Of a stretch of 7,634 bases of DNA, positions 7,233-7,634 are shown in pieces (the first letter of the stretch is position 1; every line of letters starts with the position of its first letter). The notes beneath the pieces are model-generated. The model was not told the origin of the DNA. It did no database searches and saw only the letters and a list, made by a program, of their open reading frames with translations. Position numbers and translations under genes: made by a program. The DNA comes from an uncultured Dyadobacter sp. (lineage in GTDB: Bacteria > Bacteroidota > Bacteroidia > Cytophagales > Spirosomataceae): positions 1-7,634 of the forward strand of contig CAMLNK010000170.1 in the NCBI GenBank assembly GCA_946481035.1, read 5' to 3'.

Positions 7233-7313
7233 CCCCGGACTGAAGTCCGGGGTTATGGATTGCGTCTTGCATATCTACTATCGTAATCTGTTTCCGTCGG
7301 CTTCAGCCGACGG
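7233..7313. repeat. REPIN-like unit 1, complete (A palindrome 7233-7252, B palindrome 7294-7313)
   Basis: The two ends are perfect 20-bp palindromes, each able to fold as an 8-bp stem with a 4-nt loop (TGAA in A, TTCA in B). They are inverted relative to each other. The tag GATTGCG starts 6 nt inside A, and the matching GATTACG (read on the other strand) starts 6 nt inside B. The inverted symmetry therefore extends beyond the hairpins. This two-REP architecture with a short centre is what defines REPINs/BIMEs; the assignment to that class is inference. Confidence 0.85.
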
Positions 7314-7353
7314 GGGCATTGGTGTCGTTGTCGCTATTGCTATCTGGTACCGT

Positions 7354-7422
7354 CCCCGGGGTTATGGATTGCGTCTTGCATATCTATTATCGTAATCTGT
7401 TTCCGTCGGCTTCAGCCGACGG
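7354..7422. repeat. REPIN-like unit 2 with collapsed A palindrome (7354-7361) and intact B (7403-7422)
   Basis: Palindrome A is reduced to CCCCGGGG at 7354-7361, a clean 12-bp loss (ACTGAAGTCCGG or an equivalent register). The 41-bp spacer and B palindrome (7403-7422) match unit 1 almost base for base. This points to a slippage deletion at the hairpin tip, not general decay. Confidence 0.87.
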
Positions 7423-7462
7423 GGGCATTGGTGTCGTTGTCGCTATTGCTGTCTGGTACCGT

Positions 7463-7542
7463 CCCCGGACTGAAGTCCGGGGTTATGGATTGCGTCTTGC
7501 CTATCCATTATCGTATCTATTTCCGTTGGCTTCAGCCGACGG
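7463..7542. repeat. REPIN-like unit 3 (A 7463-7482, B 7523-7542)
   Basis: Palindrome A is perfect. The spacer is 40 bp, one base short, with several substitutions. Palindrome B carries one change (CCGTTGGC for CCGTCGGC), which would leave a G-U wobble pair in an RNA hairpin. It is followed by the X linker, not Y. Confidence 0.85.
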
Positions 7543-7587
7543 GGCGCCGGGACCGATGCCGGGGCGTTATTGCTTTTTGTGTACCGT

Positions 7588-7634
7588 CCCCGGACTGAAG
7601 TCCGGGGTTATGGATTGCGTCTTGCATATCTACT
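7588..7634. repeat. REPIN-like unit 4, cut by the window edge (A 7588-7607)
   Basis: There is a perfect A palindrome followed by the first part of the spacer (TTATGGATTGCGTCTTGCAT and onward), the same as unit 1 as far as it goes. The window ends before the B palindrome, so the array extends at least one further half-unit. Confidence 0.85.

Larger units (their letters stand above)
7201..7634. repeat. Tandem array of REPIN-like palindrome pairs, continuing past the right edge
   Basis: This is a gene-free stretch built from repeating units of about 121, 109 and 125 bp, marked by GTACC at 7226, 7347, 7456 and 7581. Each unit is: GTACCGT, palindrome A, a roughly 41-bp AT-richer spacer, palindrome B, then one of two linker types. 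Linker X (7201-7232 and about 7555-7587) contains GCGTTATTGCTTTTT. Linker Y (7314-7353 and 7423-7462) contains GGTGTCGTTGTCGCTATTGC. The 109-bp unit is exactly a 121-bp unit lacking 12 bp inside palindrome A. No gene, tRNA or CRISPR-like pattern is present; a short open frame on the + strand simply reads through the repeats. Confidence 0.93.

Noticed and set aside
7233..7252. Intrinsic transcription terminator
   Set aside because: The hairpin is strong and GC-rich, but no T-run follows it on either strand. The T-run on the + strand lies before the hairpin, not after it, and on the - strand that stretch reads as A.
7123..7395. Open frame of 90 codons on the + strand
   Set aside because: It runs from antisense DNA of the glycosyltransferase into the repeat array and reads the palindromes in frame; there is no protein-like signal.
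7201..7634. CRISPR array
   Set aside because: The repeated units are over 100 bp, with conserved material between the palindromes. The intervening sequences are not unique spacers, and no cas gene is present.

Overview
The window looks like part of a specialised-metabolism or glycolipid gene cluster from a bacterium, most likely Bacteroidota (a Cytophagales member such as Dyadobacter or Spirosoma is my guess). This rests on moderate GC by eye, tightly packed genes with almost no Shine-Dalgarno sequences, and the style of the encoded proteins. The taxonomic call is inference only.

Layout: on the + strand, the 3' end of an ABC exporter (permease tail plus complete ATPase domain) runs in from the left edge and stops at 887. 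It meets, tail to tail, a five-gene operon on the - strand that fills 884-7166. Read in its own direction the operon encodes two MGT/GT1-type glycosyltransferases (7166 to 5970, then 5977 to 4775) followed by three tandem paralogous acyltransferases of the condensation-domain/PapA/alcohol-acetyltransferase superfamily (4771-3431, 3434-2157, 2155-884). Junctions are -8, +3, -4 and +1 nt, so the five genes are almost certainly one transcript with coupled translation. The two opposing operons share the palindrome CTAG, which is the stop codon of both end genes.

Upstream of the operon, 7201-7634 holds no gene. It is a tandem array of an ordered repeat made of two 20-bp perfect palindromes, type A (CCCCGGACTGAAGTCCGGGG) and type B (CCGTCGGCTTCAGCCGACGG), about 41 bp apart and in opposite orientation. 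They belong to one structural family: reverse-complementing B and aligning it to A shows an identical TGAA loop, and all four differing stem pairs are compensated. Each A-B pair therefore resembles a REPIN/BIME. The array continues past the right edge.

Inferred joint role: the two glycosyltransferases would build a mono- or disaccharide on an unseen lipid, polyketide or carotenoid-like aglycone, the three acyltransferases would esterify hydroxyls of the product, and the ABC exporter may move it across the membrane. The aglycone genes are not in the window, so the product cannot be named. Most notable are the three acyltransferases with three different active-site motifs, the two glycosyltransferases that differ at sugar-donor positions, and the REPIN-like array at the operon head.
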